64,000 nucleotides of DNA. Source: Cochliopodium minus (lineage: Eukaryota > Discosea > Himatismenida > Cochliopodiidae). The translations under genes were made by a program, and so were the position numbers. Shown here piece after piece: positions 44,679-57,291 of this stretch (position 1 is the stretch's first letter; each line of letters begins with the position of its first letter). The notes beneath the pieces are model-generated. The model was given only the letters and a program-made list of their open reading frames with translations, did no database searches and had not been told where the DNA came from. Where the stretch lies: NCBI GenBank assembly GCA_024220525.1, contig JAMYWO010000002.1:245432-309431 (forward strand). Reading direction: 5' to 3'.

Positions 44679-46882
44679 TTATTTAGTTTGGGTGGTAATA
44701 AGTTCTTTCAAGATTCTAATTGGAGGGTATTTAAGGTCCAATTTACCGTAGAGAAGTTGTTGATCTTTCTTCCAACTAAATAGAGCAGAACCAGAACTCA
44801 TATTTGATCCAAAAGGATTGATCTCGATGACTTGTGTAGAAAAGTCATCAAAAACAACCACATCCAAAACATAACTGTCCATAGGAAAAAAGTTTTTGAC
44901 CTTTTCTTAAAAAAAATAAGAAATTAAAAAATAAATTAAAAAAAAAATAAAAATTTGTACCAAAGTATTCTAAAATAGCATCCCTTATTTTAAATATTCC
45001 TTCTTCTCCCATGTTTATTAGAGACTCGAATCTATGGTAACATTGGTACTGAGAAATCCCAACAATTTTGCTTTGATAAACAAAAACTCTAAACTCTCTA
45101 TCTTTAAAAAAAAAAAAAATTTATTTTAAAAAATATAAGAAAGAAAAAAAAATTAAACCTTGAGGATGTTCAATAAATTCTCTGAATATCAAACTAAGTT
45201 TTGAAGAGGAAGAAGGTTCTTTAAAAAAGGAATTTATTTAAATATTTTATATATTTGATAATACCTTTGGTTCTGTATTGAAAGTAAAGGGAAATGTCAG
45301 TAAAAATACGTTGAGACCTTGANNNNNNNNNNNNNNNNNNNNNNNNNNNNNNNNNNNNNNNNNNNNNNNNNNNNNNNNNNNNNNNNNNNNNNNNNNNNNN
45401 NNNNNNNNNNNNNNNNNNNNNNTTTATATATTTGATAATACCTTTGGTTCTGTATTGAAAGTAAAGGGAAATGTCAGTAAAAATACGTTGAGACCTTGAC
45501 AACAAATCAACAACTTGAATTCCATTTGTAACTTTCAGCTTGTTGATTTTCTCCTTCAAAGCCTCACTAATTTCTTGATTTTCTTGTTTTTTGGTAGCAA
45601 CAGCATCTTTATTTTATTGAGGAAAAATGAAATTGAAGAAAAAAATTAGTAAAAAAAATTAAGTAAAATCTTCTTTTATTTTTTTTTTATAAATCAAATT
45701 AATCTAAAAAAAAAATTTGAAAATTAATAAAAAAATTCTTTACCTTTTGGACTTCTGGTAGAAAATTTGATGAAATAAGGAATATCAGAATCAATTTTGA
45801 TTTTGTTCTCATTTTTTTCTTTGTCTTGCTCTCCAATCATGAATAGTGTGATGTCATCTTCAAACTTCTCCTTTGCGGCAAGCTCCAAATTGGTTTCTCT
45901 AGAGTTGAATCCCAACCCTTGTGATAAATTTACGCTGCACAATTTCTGTATCAATCTAAATAATAAAAATAAAAAAAAAAATAAAAATAAAAAATAAAAA
46001 ATAAAAATAATTTTCAATAAAAAAAAATAATTAAAATAATTAAAATAAACATATTTTAAAGATAAATTTGAATTTTTAATATTTTACATTAATTGTTCGT
46101 CGGATAGAGGCATCCATTTCGTTGGCGCAGTTACGGGAATCTTAAAGTTAAGGTGCTTGGATTTTTCAGTCAAATCATTGTACCAATTCTCAAGGTTGTA
46201 TTTAGTAATGGTTGAAACATAAAATCTTCTCAATGTAATTTCTTAAAAAAAAAATAAAAAATAAAATAAAAAAAAAATTTAAAATAAAAAAAAAAATATA
46301 AAAAAAAAATAAAAATAAAAAAAATAAAAAATAAAAAAATTAATTTCTAAAAAAAAAAATAAAAAAAAAAAATGAAATGTATAAATGATTTTTACGAAAC
46401 ATTTTTTTGTCTACTATTACATAATTATTTTCTCCCTCTTCATATAATTTCATGTCCAAGGAACTGATGCAGTCTCCAATGAAATAGATGTGGCTTTTGG
46501 AGAACTCTATCTTAATTGGATATTCAATTTCTTTTCCCTCAAATTCCTTGTAACAAGGACTAGATTTGTGTTTGTACAATGAGCTTTTAAAAAAAAAAAA
46601 TTTAATTTTTAATTTCTTTTTAATTTTTTTTTTTTTTACCTATATGTTGGAAACAATGCAAAGCACATATCACATACTGGTTTTCCTTTATCTAATATTT
46701 CTCTTTCAAATGGTTTATTCTCTTTCTATTCAAAAAAAAAAAAAATAAAAAATTTTATTCGAAAATAAATTCTTTACCATATCGTAATATTTGAATGTGG
46801 GATTATTTTCTTCTATATTATTATTATTAATTTCCCCATCAATAGCTTGAACGAAAACTTCTTCATAATTCAAATTTTCCAT
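44679..46882 (-). CDS. CDC123: CDC123-family protein (eIF2 assembly factor) with N-terminal extension
   Basis: CDC123 is an ATP-grasp-like chaperone that assembles the eIF2 complex. The gene starts at the ATG at 46882. After about 120 extra residues the family landmarks follow: NLENWYNDLTEKSKHLNFKI, PTKWMPLSDEQLM, DIPYFIKFSTRSPKDA (family K-L-x-S-x-P-K-D-A), then DREFRVFVYQSKIVGISQYQ, then YVLDVVVFDDFSTQVIEINP and GSALFSW. These cover the nucleotide and metal-binding core. The N-terminal extension contains CDMCFALFPTYRSSLYKHKS then PCYK, a possible CCHC zinc site not usual in this family. A 100-N gap with an exact 77-nt duplicated flank sits in an intron next to exon RSQRIFTDISLYFQYRTKG, so that exon appears twice although only one copy is real. 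Confidence 0.85.
45246..45499. other. Unmerged contig overlap: 77-nt duplicate on both sides of a 100-N gap
   Basis: Bases 45246-45322 and 45423-45499 are identical over 77 nt. The gap between is exactly 100 N. This is the pattern of two contigs that overlap by a k-mer but were scaffolded rather than merged. The intervening Ns most likely represent no sequence at all. Confidence 0.88.
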
Positions 46883-47216
46883 TTTTTTATATTTTTTATT
46901 TATTTTTATCAAACGAATTGATTTTGAACATACTAAAGAACAATTAGTATTAAACCTTCTTAAAAATAGAAATAAAAAGATTTCAAATTAGTCTTTTTTC
47001 TTCGAATTGAAAGAAAGGAAAATTTAAATAGAAAAATGAAAGAATCTAAAATCAATTAAGAGATGTGCCAAATATAAAACAAGTTGAAATTTTATTATTC
47101 TCCAACACAAAAGTTAGAAATAATAACAAAATTTTGGAGGGAGAAAAGTTTGAATTTGTTAATTAAATATTTTCTTTTTCTTTTAATTGTTTTGAAAAAA
47201 AAAGTTTTTTTTTTCT
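46883..47216. promoter_or_regulatory. Gap between CDC123 and uL3m (both minus strand)
   Basis: These 334 bases contain the CDC123 promoter and the uL3m 3' region. The sequence is A/T-rich and no distinct element was seen. Confidence 0.4.
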
Positions 47217-48963
47217 TTAGAAATCAAAAGTAGGATAATCAACATTGTAACCACCAAAATCCTTAAAAACATCATCTAAAAGAACCTTTTGAACATCATA
47301 ACCCTCTCTTACAGCCTGCTTAGCATCAGCAGGCAAAGGCATCTTAGCAAACTTTCTGTCCAAACTCTCGCCAATAGTAGGTTTATAAGTAGGATATGGA
47401 GGAAAGCTAGGCCAATGGTTAGTAGGGAACCTAGCATCAGTTATTCTAAGAAAGGAACCTACAGGAAAAAAAATATTGGTTAAAAAAATTTAAAAAAAAA
47501 GTTTCAAAAAAAAAAAATTTTAAAAAAATCGTTCATACCTTTAGCTCCAGGTACATTTCCGACTAGGACTATGACGTTGAACTCAGGGACGATGGAGAAC
47601 AAGAAGAGGTTGTGTACTGTACATCTTTTGCCTCCCATTCTTCCCGCCATCTTTTTTCCTTTCCAAACTTTACCTGGACTTTGATTGGCACCTGTGGAAC
47701 CCAACGATCTGTGAGCCAAAGAGTTACCGTGCTAAAAGAAGAATGAGATTTAAAATAAATTGAGTTCATTTTAAAATAGGTAATTATGTTTTATTTTAAA
47801 AACTAAGAAAGACTCATATAACTCTTTTTAAAATAATTAATGTTGTTGGACAAAAATAAAAATAAAAAGATGGTAACTTTAAAATCATTTCTGTTGAGTA
47901 ATTAACCAAATAAAAAAAAAAAAAAAGTTTTAAAAGAAACTTACAGTCGCTCTACCACCACCAAAACCCCATCTCTTCATAGCACCTTGGAAACCTTTAC
48001 CCTTAGTTATACCTTGTACATCTATCTTCTGCCCTGGAACAAAATGTCTGCAATCTACTCTGGTACCAAGAGGGAGATCACAATCAGGTGTGATGGTGAA
48101 TTGAGCGAGCTTTCTCTTGAAGGGTACTCCATTGGCGATGAACATACCTTGTTGTGGCTTGTTTACGTGTTTGTCTTTTGCGTCGATGAATCCCATCACA
48201 AGTGCATCGATTCCATCTTTTTCTTGTGTTTTTTTGCCTACTACTTGTCCTGTTTCTATCTAGTTATGAAAAAAAAAAATGTTGATAAGATTTTATGTGA
48301 GTATATTTGATATATTCCATATATGCTCTTATATTCAAAAAAATATTTGATAATGTGTTATTATATGTCTGAATATTTGTAAATATTTGACATATGCTAA
48401 TGTTATACAGTTGATTATGAAAATTATATCTTTATATTAATGATTAATATACTGAAAATGATTGTGATATCAAAATACAATTATATACTACATCTTGTTA
48501 AATGAAAGGAAAAATTTTTACTTGCAAAAAAGTTAAAGGCAATCTTTGTCCCCATTCATTCCAATCTCCACTCATTCCCAATTTTTTAGCTAATACACCA
48601 GTTCTTTTAGAGTTTAAAGTCCATCCAGTTTCAGGATTATGGGTGATAGGATCAGGTCTAGGCTTCCAAAGATGATATTTGGATACAGGTTCGATATATC
48701 TGGTTGTATATAGAAGAGGGAATTTAAAAAGATTGTTATTTTTTTGATTGTTTTGATGATTTAAAATGATTTTACCCCCACCATTCTATTTATTTGTTTC
48801 ATTTGATAATAATGATTGATTAGAACTATCTTCTTCATTATTTATCAGATAATTTTTATTCATTACCTGATTCTTTTGGTCTTGTCCATTTTGCACCATG
48901 ATGTTTTGGTTTTTTACGTATAAACAAATTTGAGTTATTTTTGAATAATGATATTTGCTTCAT
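47217..48963 (-). CDS. MRPL3: Mitochondrial large-subunit ribosomal protein uL3 (bacterial type)
   Basis: uL3 helps form the peptidyl-transferase centre of the large subunit. The coding sequence starts at the ATG at 48963 with a basic leader (MKQISLFKNNSNLFIRKKPK) that fits mitochondrial import. Family blocks follow: LAKKLGMSGDWNEWGQRLPL, ETGQVVGKKTQEKDGIDALV, KIDVQGITKGKGFQGAMKRW, then HGNSLAHRSLGSTGANQSPG and KVWKGKKMAGRMGGKRCTVH. The GxxxxPGxVxKGKKMAGxxG style is that of bacterial and organellar L3, not the cytosolic protein. A 10-nt exon (48785-48776) is needed to keep phase between the first exon and the RYIEP/YIEPVSKYHLW exon. The stop is at 47217-47219. Confidence 0.9.
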
Positions 48964-49166
48964 CTCACTTGAATATCCACAATTTTTTTTTTATTTCTCA
49001 AAGTTGAAAATTAATTTCATATAATCCAAATATTACAGTAATATGGTATAACTAAACATTTACACAAATTTATTTGTTCAATATTTTTGAAAGATAATTT
49101 ATACAACAAAAATATATAAAAAATATAAAAAAAAATTAATTTTTAACACATTATCGACCTCTATAA
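48964..49166. promoter_or_regulatory. 203-bp divergent promoter region
   Basis: This lies between the uL3m start (-) and the next plus-strand gene. It is A/T-rich with no clear motif. Confidence 0.45.
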
Positions 49167-50997
49167 ATGAATAAAGAAAAGAGTGTTGCGTTGATAGATC
49201 AGGAAGTGAAAAAAGAAGATATTTTGCCATTAAGTAAAGAAGAAGAAGAAAATGTAAAAATTATCGAAAAGAAATTATCAAATCATCCTGTTAAAACATT
49301 GGGCAAATTATTAAATCCCAGAATACTTGGCACTGTTGGAGGGATATTGAAGAAATATCTTAAAACTCAACAATTTCTAAATGATAATATTTATAAAGTA
49401 GAATTAAAACTAGTAACAGTTCATACTGGTAAAAATAAACTTCAAAAAATTGAAAATAGATTTTTATTCGTGTCTTATATTTCAATAAAAAAATATTTAT
49501 GCAAATTAAAATTTATATATTTATACAGCATACATTTGGAAAAAAATAATGAAATATTGGTACAGTATTAATTGATTTCAAAATATATTGAAATAAAATT
49601 AAATGTACATGAATAATAAAAACTGAATAAAAATAATATGGATATAGAATCATTGTAAATATTCGAGAATATATAATAATTATGCAAATAGTTAAATTTT
49701 ATAAACAATAATGTTCAAAAATTAAATGAATTGACTCAATAAAACTCCTATAACAGATTTATACAAACAAATACACTTTCTCATCTTGAAATAATCTTTA
49801 ATTGAATTGTAATTGTAGGTATATGGAGATTTATACCTGATTTTGCGATACAAGTGCCAGAAGATTTAAAAGAAAAGGGAAGAATGCATCTTGCTTTACA
49901 AATAGGATCCAGAATCATTGATTGGTCAGAATCTAGTTTGGTTAATATCAGATCTGTAGAAAGTTGCCAAGCAGTTATATTAGATCAGCAATATTCCAAG
50001 ATTATATTTGAAGGTAAAAATAAAATTTCTTTGATCTTTCATAGAATACGAAAAAAAAATTATAATTACCAAGGATTTATCTTTATTTTTACAACTTTGA
50101 TCCTTTATATTCTCCTTTTTTAAGATAAAATCTAAAATTTACACTTATAAAGTTAATAATACAGTTTCTTGTAATAAAATTTAATATTAACAAGAAATAT
50201 TGAAATCTATAATAATACTCAGATATTTGAGTATACGTAGATTTTGAAGAAAATAAATTAAAGAATATTTAAAATTCAATAGATTCTTCGATAATTTCGA
50301 TATACATCAATTTAAACTTTTTTTGAATTTAATATTGAAAAAAAAATTTAGATTTCATTTTAATTAACTTTTTTTCCCATCATCTTTATTAGGATCATCG
50401 GAAGAAGATTTAAAAAACCTTTTGACATCCATTTCCAAAGTTATTATAGATTGGTCAGTGACCAAAACATACAAAAAAGATAAGGTGGACACATATCAGT
50501 TTGTCGAAGCCATTCTCGCCCATCTTAAAATTGATTACAAACAACCTGAAGCTCTCGTCAAATTTTTTAAAGGTAAAAAAAAAAAAAATCATTTTTTAAC
50601 TGAAATTATTTTTTTATATATTAAATCATTTTACAAATAAAATAAAAAAAAAGATATGGGAGCCAAAAAGGGTCCTGAAAAATCTTTCAAGTGCCCAATT
50701 AATAATAAAAAAATGAAATTTAAAAATCACACCCAGCTGGACGATTATGTGCTCGATATGAAAGAAAAGCATTCCGATTTCGAAACTAAGTACCCCGACG
50801 AGTGGAAGACTCTTCAATGTTATGACCGTCATTTTTGGTGTGGCATCACTGTTTGTGATCCTGAGAAATATCCAGAGGATGATAAACCTTCTTCTAAGGG
50901 TTGTCCTTTTCTTAAGCCTCTTTTTGAAAAGTATCTTGAGGGTGGTATTCTTACCAAGAAAAAGTCCAACGTAATTAAGAAGAAGAATCTCAAATAA
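49167..50997 (+). CDS. Unrecognised protein of about 300 residues
   Basis: Four exons join in phase: from the ATG at 49167 to a donor near 49430, then about 49818-50013, 50393-50571 and 50655-50997. The N-terminus is acidic and helical, with a Gly-rich LLNPRILGTVGGILKKYLKT. The second exon reads MHLALQIGSRIIDWSESSLV and the third VIIDWSVTKTYKKDKVDTYQ. The His-x-Ala-x-Gln-Ile-Gly...Trp pattern vaguely recalls NlpC/P60-like or LRAT-like folds, where a His and a Cys are catalytic, but I cannot place the catalytic residues. The last exon is Cys-containing (LQCYDRHFWCGITVCDPEKY) and ends in a basic tail. No signal peptide or membrane segment is clear. Confidence 0.6.
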
Positions 50998-51216
50998 TGT
51001 ATTTTTTTTTTGCTTTCCTTCTTCTTTTTTGTTTTCTTCCCTTTCCACTTTTTTCTTTCTCTTTCGTAATGAGTAATTTAAACACAAAAAAAAAATTTAT
51101 GGAAAAAAAAAAAAATGAAAGAATGGGAATGAAATTTTAATGTTTTAATTAAAAAATTTTCGAAAAAAAAAAAGCTCACAAAAATTTTTTTTTATTTTTT
51201 TTTTATTTTATTTTTA

Positions 51217-54200
51217 TTATTTATTTTGTTTTTTATGATGGATATTCTTAGATCCTTTGGGAGCATCATCTTTGAGATCCTTTAGGGCATAGAAATGAGG
51301 AGCAGTTTCACTTAGCCACTTTGGATCAATTTCGATTACCTGGCGCATGTATTCCTTTGAAGTGAAAACCAATTCATGATAAACTAACCATTTCGGAATT
51401 TCTTTGAGCAAACAAGAAGAAGGATGAATTTGTACAGTTTGTTTGTGTTTTACAGTTTTGTAGAGACCATTCTTTTGAAGTTTGGAAGTATGATAAAAGA
51501 AACCAGAAGTGATCGCCTTTTTTATTTGTAAACTTTCACCAGAATCACTGGAATAAGTCAACATTGGAATTTGATTATCGTCATCATCTTTAGTGATGGG
51601 TTGTTTGAGAGGAATCTCAACTCTTTCACAAAGATTCATGAGCTGATCCCTTACATCTCTTGCTCGTTTCATCGAACGGTACTGAATGTAATTTTCAAAG
51701 CACCATTGAGTACTGAAACTAGAAAGGGACCATTGAAGATAAACATTCAAAAGAGTCAAGTGATCTCCACCTTTGTCATGAAAGTTTTGATGGGCATTAT
51801 CCGCATGTAAGATCCTATCTTTGGGACGATAAAAGATAGCGTTGTTAACAGAAAGCATTGAACAAATGGTGACAATGTGATCAGAACAATCGAAATCCTG
51901 AGAAGCAAGCAGAGTTTTGGCCAACATGGGATCCAAAGGGAACTCTGCCATTCTCCGCCCCAACTTTGTCAATTCGCCTCTGTCATTCAAAGCACCCAAA
52001 GCATAGAGCTGCTCCAAAGCACGAATGAGAGTTTCAGCAGGGGGAGGATCCATGAAATCAAAGTGAATTAGATCATCAATACCCAAAGACTTTAACAAAA
52101 GAACGACATTGCCCAGGTTAGTTCTTTGAATTTCGGGGATGCTGTTCTCTTCCAACTCGTTCTTGTAAGCCCAAGAAGTGTACAACCTAAAACATTTTCC
52201 AGGACAAGTTCTACCTGCTCTCCCTGCACGTTGCATCGCAGAAGCTTTAGAAATGGGAGTGACTATCAAACTTTCCATGCCCGTTCTAGGATTGTAAGAT
52301 TTTTGTTTGCAGAAACCAGGATCAATCACATAAACGATACCATTAATAGTCAAAGAAGTCTCTGCAATGTTTGTTGCCAAAACTATTTTTCTTGCGTTGG
52401 GAGGTGTCACTTCGAAAATTTTGGCTTGCATATCAGTGGGGAGGGTGGAATAAATCTTGGTTATGATGAGCTCTTTCATTTTAGTTCCCAGCCCCTTCGT
52501 TCGCATGATCAACATTTCCGCCGCCGCTTCCACTTCGTTTTGACCCGTGAGAAACACCAAAATGTCTCCAGGAGGTTGAGTCAAATGAATTTGTAAAGCA
52601 GTGACGACACAAGCATCCAAATAATCCGATTCGGGAGATTTAGTGTATAAAATGTCTACGTCGTATCTTCTTCCTGGAATGATGAAGACAGGTGCATTGT
52701 CGAAATAAGAAGAAAATTTTTTGGCTTCCAAAGTTGCAGAACAAATCAAAAGTTTCAACTCTGGTCTGAACCTTGCAATGTCTTTTACCAACCCAAAGAG
52801 AATATCAGTGTGCAAAGTTCTCTCGTGCGCTTCGTCAATCATCATGACGCTGTAAGAAGAAAGGTCAGGCTCATTGAGAAACTCCCTCAGCAACATACCA
52901 TCAGTCATGTACTTGATGACAGTGCTCTTGCTGGTGTAATCTTCAAATCTGATCGAATAACCAACCTCGTTACCCAACTTGCAACCCATCTCCTCAGAAA
53001 CTCTCTTAGCAACACTCATAGCAGCCACTCTTCTAGGCTGAGTGCATCCCACTTTCTTCCCCTTTCTTGTGTAGCCTGCTTCATGAAGATATTGACAGAT
53101 TTGAGTGGTTTTTCCTGATCCTGTTTCTCCTACGATGATGAGAACTTGATGATCTCTCACCGCATCGAGGATCTGTTGACGGTAAGGATAGATGGGGAGC
53201 TTTTTCCTTTCTTCTTTGATGGAGAGGTGTTGCCTTTCTTTCTCGCTGATCATCTCTTGTTTGTGTTGCTCGAAATTTTCTCCTCCATACTTATCTTCCG
53301 TGATGAAATCGATTTGATCGTCAAACACGAATTCATACTTCTCCATATTCGTCGCAGTGAGCATCTCCCTCTTATCCTTGGATCCGAAAACAAGTTCATT
53401 GGTATGGATCTGATTATCCTCCCAATTCTTTTGATCATCCGTCTTATTGTCCTGCACACGATAAGATGGCTTCAACAATTCATCCCTCTTCTTTTTATCG
53501 AGCATTCCCTTGTCATTTTCATAGAGATCAGGGAACTGATATTCATCCTCGGTCCTCTCATTCATCAACTGCTCATTCTGAATCCCATTCTTCAGAATCT
53601 TCTTCTTCAACTCAAGCTCCTTGATTTCCCTCTTTGACAACTTCTCACCCTTAAATGCCTTCTCCTCCTCTCTGATCACCTCCTCTATCAATACGAGCTG
53701 CTCCTTCGTTCTCTTATCGAGATATTTCCTTCTGCTCATCTCCTTCCTCTTCTCCCTCTCCCTCTCACTAAGATTCTCCAAATCCTCCCTTCTCTTCTTG
53801 TTCCTGGCCTCCATATTCATCTCCAATGCTCTCTTGCTCTTCTTGTTCTCATCCCTCTCCTTCACCCTCTTTGAGAATTCATCCCTCTCCCTTTTATCTT
53901 CCTCATATCTCTTCTCCTTCTCATCTTCCCTCTCCTCTGTCGCTTTTGTCTTCTTTCTCAGATTCTTATTCTTTTTGACGGGCTCTTCTTCCATCTCCAC
54001 AAATCCATATGAATCGTTCTTTTTGTTTATCTCTATCAATTGCTTTTCCCTTTCTACATAATTCGATACTTTTTCATTTGGATGTAATTTATAGTATAAT
54101 TCTTTAGCAAATCTTTCCAATAATTCACTATTATCATTCCCTATTTCATTTGATTCCAATTCATTTATCAATGAATTTATGCTTGATGCATTGCTTGCCA

Positions 54201-54288
54201 ATGCATAGATATAATCTGCCACATTTTTATTTGAATATCCAATTATCGAATGTAATTCATCACCTATCCATAATTTAATTCTATCCAT
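51217..54288 (-). CDS. DHX16: DEAH-box pre-mRNA splicing helicase DHX16/Prp2
   Basis: This ATP-dependent RNA helicase remodels the activated spliceosome before the first splicing step. It is a single 1023-residue frame with no intron. The first 350 residues are a charged Arg/Glu/Lys-rich region. The core then shows motif [76 protein letters not shown] and [20 protein letters not shown]. The HA2 and OB-fold parts follow, with VDPMLA-like, [32 protein letters not shown] and [20 protein letters not shown]. The order and many flanking residues match DHX16 rather than Prp16, Prp22 or Prp43. The lack of introns stands out in this intron-rich region. Confidence 0.96.
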   Translation of the reverse strand: MDRIKLWIGDELHSIIGYSNKNVADYIYALASNASSINSLINELESNEIGNDNSELLERFAKELYYKLHPNEKVSNYVEREKQLIEINKKNDSYGFVEMEEEPVKKNKNLRKKTKATEEREDEKEKRYEEDKRERDEFSKRVKERDENKKSKRALEMNMEARNKKRREDLENLSEREREKRKEMSRRKYLDKRTKEQLVLIEEVIREEEKAFKGEKLSKREIKELELKKKILKNGIQNEQLMNERTEDEYQFPDLYENDKGMLDKKKRDELLKPSYRVQDNKTDDQKNWEDNQIHTNELVFGSKDKREMLTATNMEKYEFVFDDQIDFITEDKYGGENFEQHKQEMISEKERQHLSIKEERKKLPIYPYRQQILDAVRDHQVLIIVGETGSGKTTQICQYLHEAGYTRKGKKVGCTQPRRVAAMSVAKRVSEEMGCKLGNEVGYSIRFEDYTSKSTVIKYMTDGMLLREFLNEPDLSSYSVMMIDEAHERTLHTDILFGLVKDIARFRPELKLLICSATLEAKKFSSYFDNAPVFIIPGRRYDVDILYTKSPESDYLDACVVTALQIHLTQPPGDILVFLTGQNEVEAAAEMLIMRTKGLGTKMKELIITKIYSTLPTDMQAKIFEVTPPNARKIVLATNIAETSLTINGIVYVIDPGFCKQKSYNPRTGMESLIVTPISKASAMQRAGRAGRTCPGKCFRLYTSWAYKNELEENSIPEIQRTNLGNVVLLLKSLGIDDLIHFDFMDPPPAETLIRALEQLYALGALNDRGELTKLGRRMAEFPLDPMLAKTLLASQDFDCSDHIVTICSMLSVNNAIFYRPKDRILHADNAHQNFHDKGGDHLTLLNVYLQWSLSSFSTQWCFENYIQYRSMKRARDVRDQLMNLCERVEIPLKQPITKDDDDNQIPMLTYSSDSGESLQIKKAITSGFFYHTSKLQKNGLYKTVKHKQTVQIHPSSCLLKEIPKWLVYHELVFTSKEYMRQVIEIDPKWLSETAPHFYALKDLKDDAPKGSKNIHHKKQNK

Positions 54289-54390
54289 ACAAAATAACCA
54301 ATTTTTTTTTATATTCCCAACAAAATTTTGATTTGAAAAATATATAACTGAAATGGTGAAAGAAAATTTAATAATTTTTCCAATCTTTTG

Positions 54391-57148
54391 TTATTTATTT
54401 TCATCAGTCAAAACAGAATCGGAAAATTTGCTTAAAAGTAAATTCAAATCATAAATAGGCCATTCTTTAGGTCTCATGATAGCAAAAGAATCTTTACCAG
54501 TGAAACAAGTGCTTATGATGGCATTTGCCCTTTTCCATTCACCTTTATTAACAGCTGCAAGTAAAGCTTCGGTGATGGTAAGTAACTTTAAAGGTAGACT
54601 GTTAACAAAGTTTGGAGTTTTTTGTTCTTTGAAAACTTGGTTGGAGATTTCTTGACTGTCTATTTTTTGGTCGTTGAGATAGAGATAACATTCTGTTGAA
54701 ATCAAAAAGAACTTTAGAGCTAACAAAATGGTGTTTCTTGAAGATAACAATTCTTTGAATTTTTTTCTATCGTTTGGTCTTGCTTTTCTTGAAATAATCA
54801 ACTCTTTAATTTTATCAAAACCAGAAATGATCTATTTTTAAAAAGTGTATTAGTTACGAGATTAATTGAAATTAATTTTTTTTTACAGAGTTGGAAAGTG
54901 AAACAAAAAACTCTGTGATATTTGATAAAGACTTCAACAAAACCAAAATATGATTAGACATATTTGCATGAAAGTCAATATGGCTCATATCATTAGCATG
55001 AAAAACTTTATCTTCTTGTACTTCTAAATTAACTTCAAAGTCTGTATAAATGTTTTCTACTTTAGAAGATCTCAAAATGTTCTTGATAACACTGATCTTG
55101 TCTTCAATGGCGGAGTCCAATGTACGATAAACTTCAAGATTTTCTTCACCCGATGTTTTAACATTTTCTAAATTTATTTCAGAGATGTTGTTGAAGCATT
55201 TTTTCAAGGATTGAACTGAGGAAGTGCAAGAGGTAATTAATCTTTGGAAAATAAGTGCTTTGGGGTGAAACACAGGAGTGTAATTTTCTACAAATTTTTC
55301 ACATGAGCTCAAAAACTTGTTTATCTTGTTTCCATATCCTAAAAAAGTAAAAAAAAAAATAATAATATATAAAACAAAAATTCTTTAATTTTTTTTTTTA
55401 CCATTTCCAAAATTATTGCAATCAAATTGGACCAACATTGCAACTGAAATAGCAATAATGTATTGAACTTGTTTGGGAGAAATATTTTCAATGTCCAATA
55501 CACCATGGGCGAGAATATCTCTAATTCTGGGACCTTCTTGCCAAATCAAAATATCAAACAGAGCATTCATCGTAGTTTCATTTCCTAAAACACTGAAAAT
55601 CTTTTTAAAATGAATAAATATGAATAAAATAGATTTTTTTTTTTATTTTTTTTACTTTATTTGGTTCTGTTTCTGAACCTTGCAAAAGTGGGCTCATTAA
55701 AGTATCCAAAGTGGTATAAAGAGCAGAAGTAGAAGCAGTCAACATTTTAGAACTAATATTGTTTGAGGTTGCATATATTTTTCTTACACTGTGTTCTAAT
55801 AGAGGAAACAAAAGAATGAGTGATTTATAAGGATTCTTTTTAATAAAGTAAGCATCAAATACATCCATCCACGTTTCTTCAAACATAGGAACAACGAAAA
55901 AAGATCTATTTATCAAGTTTTTCAGTTCATCCATTATACTTTCGTCAACATCTAAATAAAAAAGTTAATAAAAAAAAACTGGATAAAAAATAATTACTGT
56001 CAAAAACACTTTCTATGTTATTTTCTACATAAAAATGGTCATATTCTTTAATGTTAATGAGGGGAGGGAAAGGAATAGTTTCCAGTTTTTTTTCATTTAA
56101 ATAATCATTCAAAACTTTGCAAATACTGAGAATGACCAATAAGAGGAGTGAAACGAAAGAAGAATTCAACTCTTTCTTAGAAACAAAGCCATGCCAAACC
56201 ATATTACGGAAATTGAAACCAGAAAAAGGACCAATGAAACATTTAAGAATGAAAATTTGAGTAGAAGATAGGATGCAAGTGAAATATTGATTTTCCATAA
56301 GTTCAGAAAGTTTTTTGGGGATCAAATAATTTGTTTCGCTGTTTATTTTTATGAATCCTGTAATTGTTCTTTCTATTAAACTTGTCAAAGACAAAGAAGC
56401 GAAAAGAGAATCTCCATTCTTGTGTGCTTCAAAAAGATCCACAATGGAAATGCCTTGTCCTAAAAGAAAATTATTAAAAATTTAATTTTAATTAAAAATT
56501 TTTTTCTTTACCCAAAACTTTATCACAGAAAGAGTATCTTTTCTTGAATTCGTTTGTATCCATCTTTTCAAAGTATTTATGAATTTTGTTTATTCTCTTT
56601 TTGAACCATTTGGTAGCGCTGGAGATTTCCCTATCTTCATGTGAATTACCCATCTCTGTTTCTCCTATCTTGTTTTTGTTTTCTTCTTCCAAAATGGATT
56701 TTTCGATCATATTTTCTTTTGTGAGGAGATTCCAATCCAAAAATCCCTCTTCATTTATTATATTGAGATTATCTTCTTCATCATTTTCTTCATATCTCAA
56801 TAGATTTTGTATTTCTGGTGATAATGAGGACAATTGATATTTCATTTTGGTTTTGAGTTCTTCAATTTCATTACGCAATGATTCATTATCTTCTGATGGA
56901 TTTTTATAAAGATAATTCGCAAGATATTGCAATTTTATTCCATGCCACCATGTATTTATAGAGTTTCCCAATGTTTCGTTGTTCCCATTTTCATTGGTAT
57001 TTCCTGTTTTTAACGTCAATTTTTTTATTTGTTCTTCTAATTCAGATATATTCAAATCATCTCTCTTATTCCAATCTTTGAATGAAAATGTTTCATCTTC
57101 TTTTGATTCAATCTTGTTCTCAATCTCCATTTTTTTTATATTTTTCAT
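54391..57148 (-). CDS. ERMARD-like protein (ER membrane-associated RNA degradation family)
   Basis: Six exons run from the ATG at 57148 to a stop at 54391, giving roughly 800 residues. Diagnostic matches to the ERMARD family are GPFSGFNFRNMVWHGFV (family N-L-R-N-x-x-W-H-G-F), KSLILLFPLLEHSVRKIYAT and SKMLTASTSALYTTLDTLMS. A further match is DILAHGVLDIENIS. The N-terminal 180 residues are acidic and low in complexity. Several hydrophobic helices occur, including FVSLLLLVILSICKVL, in line with ER association. The biochemical role of this family is poorly known. Assignment rests on remembered family motifs rather than a search. Confidence 0.72.
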
Positions 57149-57291
57149 GAGTTTACAATTATTTAAATTAAATTTTCACATTAATTTCTTCCAACTCAAA
57201 ACCAACAAACTTTTTTCTTTTTTTTCAAATGACAAGAATGTTATGAACAAAAGAAAAAGAAATTGTGAAAGGAAAGAAATCAATTTAATTT

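Noticed and set aside
51571-54061. Plus-strand frames opposite the DHX16 gene
   Set aside because: The minus-strand frame carries all helicase motifs; these are shadows without family features.
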